From Cryomorphaceae bacterium (GTDB lineage: Bacteria; Bacteroidota; Bacteroidia; Flavobacteriales; Schleiferiaceae), in contig DNWN01000126.1 of the NCBI GenBank assembly GCA_003507115.1, forward strand, positions 1 to 6,571: 6,571 bases of DNA, written 5' to 3'. Each line of letters opens with the position of its first letter. The first letter of the stretch is position 1. Positions 5,735 through 6,571 of the stretch are shown in pieces. The notes below the pieces were generated by a model. The model did not search any database. It saw nothing but the letters and a program-made list of their open reading frames with translations, and was not told the DNA's origin. The position numbers and the translations under genes are program-made.

Positions 5735-6571
5735 ATGCATATCCATCCCAACGTCGAACAGATTTACACGGGCTGCTTAGCCCAAGGCGCCTACTTCATT
5801 CACTCCAATGGGGAGGCCGTTGTCATTGACCCTCTACGCGAGTCCGCACCCTACTTGGAGCGTGCCGAAAAATTGGGCGTGAAAATCAAGTACGTTCTGG
5901 AGACACATTTCCATGCAGACTTCGTTTCGGGCCACGTGGCCCTGGCGGAGAAAACAGGCGCCCAAATCGTATATGGCCCCAATGCCAACCCCGACTTCCC
6001 CTTCCACTCGGCGACAGACGGCGAGATCCTGACTGTGGGTGAGTTGAAGATCAAAGTGCTGCACACCCCGGGGCACACCATGGAGTCTACCTGCTACTTG
6101 CTCATCGACGAGCAGGGCATGGACCGCGCCTTATTCTCCGGCGACACCTTGTTCCTTGGCGATGTGGGCCGTCCTGATTTGGCTCAAAAAGCCGCTAGTA
6201 TGACCCAAGAAGATTTGGCGAGCATTCTATTTGATTCCTTGCGCTCCAAACTCATGACCTTGAGCCCCGAAATTGTCATCTATCCGGGACATGGTGCGGG
6301 ATCGGCCTGTGGAAAGAATATGAGCAAGGAGACGGTAGGAACCTTAGGCGAGCAGCTTCAAACCAACTACGCCCTTCGCGAGAGCATGACCCGAGAAGAG
6401 TTTGTTGCGGAAGTCACGGATGGACTCCTGCCTCCCCCCGCTTACTTCCCTGAGAATGTTGCCCTCAATAAAAAAGCCATCCCAGGCTTTGAAGAAATTC
6501 TTGCCGAGTCAGGTAAGGCTTTTGACCCCATCGCATTTGAGGCGATGGCCAACGAAATGGAAGCGCTCGTT
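5735..6571 (+). CDS. MBL-fold persulfide-dioxygenase-like protein, 3' end missing
   Basis: ATG 5735 opens a frame of 279 codons that reaches the last base without a stop. Motifs of the metallo-beta-lactamase fold, ETHE1/Blh-like branch, are THFHADFVSGH (57-67), LHTPGHTMEST (109-119), FSGDTLFLGDVGRPDLA (134-150) and YPGHGAGSACGKNMSKET (183-200). By analogy with ETHE1, H58, H114 and D137 are the likely iron ligands. Such enzymes oxidise glutathione persulfide or a similar low-molecular-weight persulfide to sulfite in the cytoplasm. In Bacteroidota, proteins with this N-terminus commonly continue to about 450-480 residues with rhodanese domains; the visible part stops before them, so a rhodanese C-terminus is expected but not seen. 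The A-rich leader and 29-bp spacing from the TauE/SafE gene indicate an operon for sulfide or persulfide detoxification. An alternative is a glyoxalase II-like hydrolase, less likely given the GRPDLA and GSACGKNMS motifs. Confidence 0.88.
   Translation, partial: MHIHPNVEQIYTGCLAQGAYFIHSNGEAVVIDPLRESAPYLERAEKLGVKIKYVLETHFHADFVSGHVALAEKTGAQIVYGPNANPDFPFHSATDGEILTVGELKIKVLHTPGHTMESTCYLLIDEQGMDRALFSGDTLFLGDVGRPDLAQKAASMTQEDLASILFDSLRSKLMTLSPEIVIYPGHGAGSACGKNMSKETVGTLGEQLQTNYALRESMTREEFVAEVTDGLLPPPAYFPENVALNKKAIPGFEEILAESGKAFDPIAFEAMANEMEALV

Noticed and set aside
1..6571. CRISPR array, tRNA or rRNA gene, insertion sequence, phage genes
   Set aside because: No regularly spaced repeats, RNA-gene signatures, transposase motifs or terminal inverted repeats were seen; nearly all of the window is accounted for by six genes.

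Overview
The window reads as chromosomal DNA from a member of the Bacteroidota. This rests on an IgGFc-binding-domain surface protein of the kind common in this phylum, a DUF6695-like protein, the THFHADFVSGH-type metallo-beta-lactamase-fold protein, A-rich or absent Shine-Dalgarno sequences, and candidate promoter elements close to the Bacteroidota TTG-N17-23-TAnnTTTG pattern. By eye the G+C content is slightly above 50%, high for many Flavobacteriia. I cannot fix the lineage further from sequence alone.

The layout is divergent around an intergenic stretch at about 4779-4913. Leftwards (minus strand) run three tightly packed genes. The first is a DUF6695-like putative thiol hydrolase (4778-3738). 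After a gap of a few bases comes a PLP-dependent fold type I aminotransferase-like enzyme (3725-2322). It overlaps by ATGA a PLP-dependent fold type III decarboxylase-like enzyme (2325-1096). Next, 37 bp further on and in the same direction, is a secreted IgGFc-binding-domain protein that starts at GTG 1058 and leaves the window at base 1.

Rightwards (plus strand) run a TauE/SafE-family membrane exporter (4914-5705) and, 29 bp later, an MBL-fold persulfide-dioxygenase-like protein that runs off the window at base 6571. Together these two look like a sulfide/persulfide detoxification module: the dioxygenase would oxidise persulfide sulfur to sulfite and the exporter could remove sulfite or a related anion.

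The leftward three-gene set is the most unusual part. Two PLP enzymes of unrelated folds are translationally coupled to each other and follow a putative papain-like hydrolase. This suggests a small uncharacterised amino-acid-modifying pathway, but no substrate can be named. The divergent region carries an 11-bp inverted repeat with one arm just upstream of each gene, each arm containing a -7-like element, and between them a GTGA-N6-TCAC palindrome resembling a Crp/Fnr-superfamily operator. Two terminal genes are incomplete and would be missed by a search that requires both start and stop codons.
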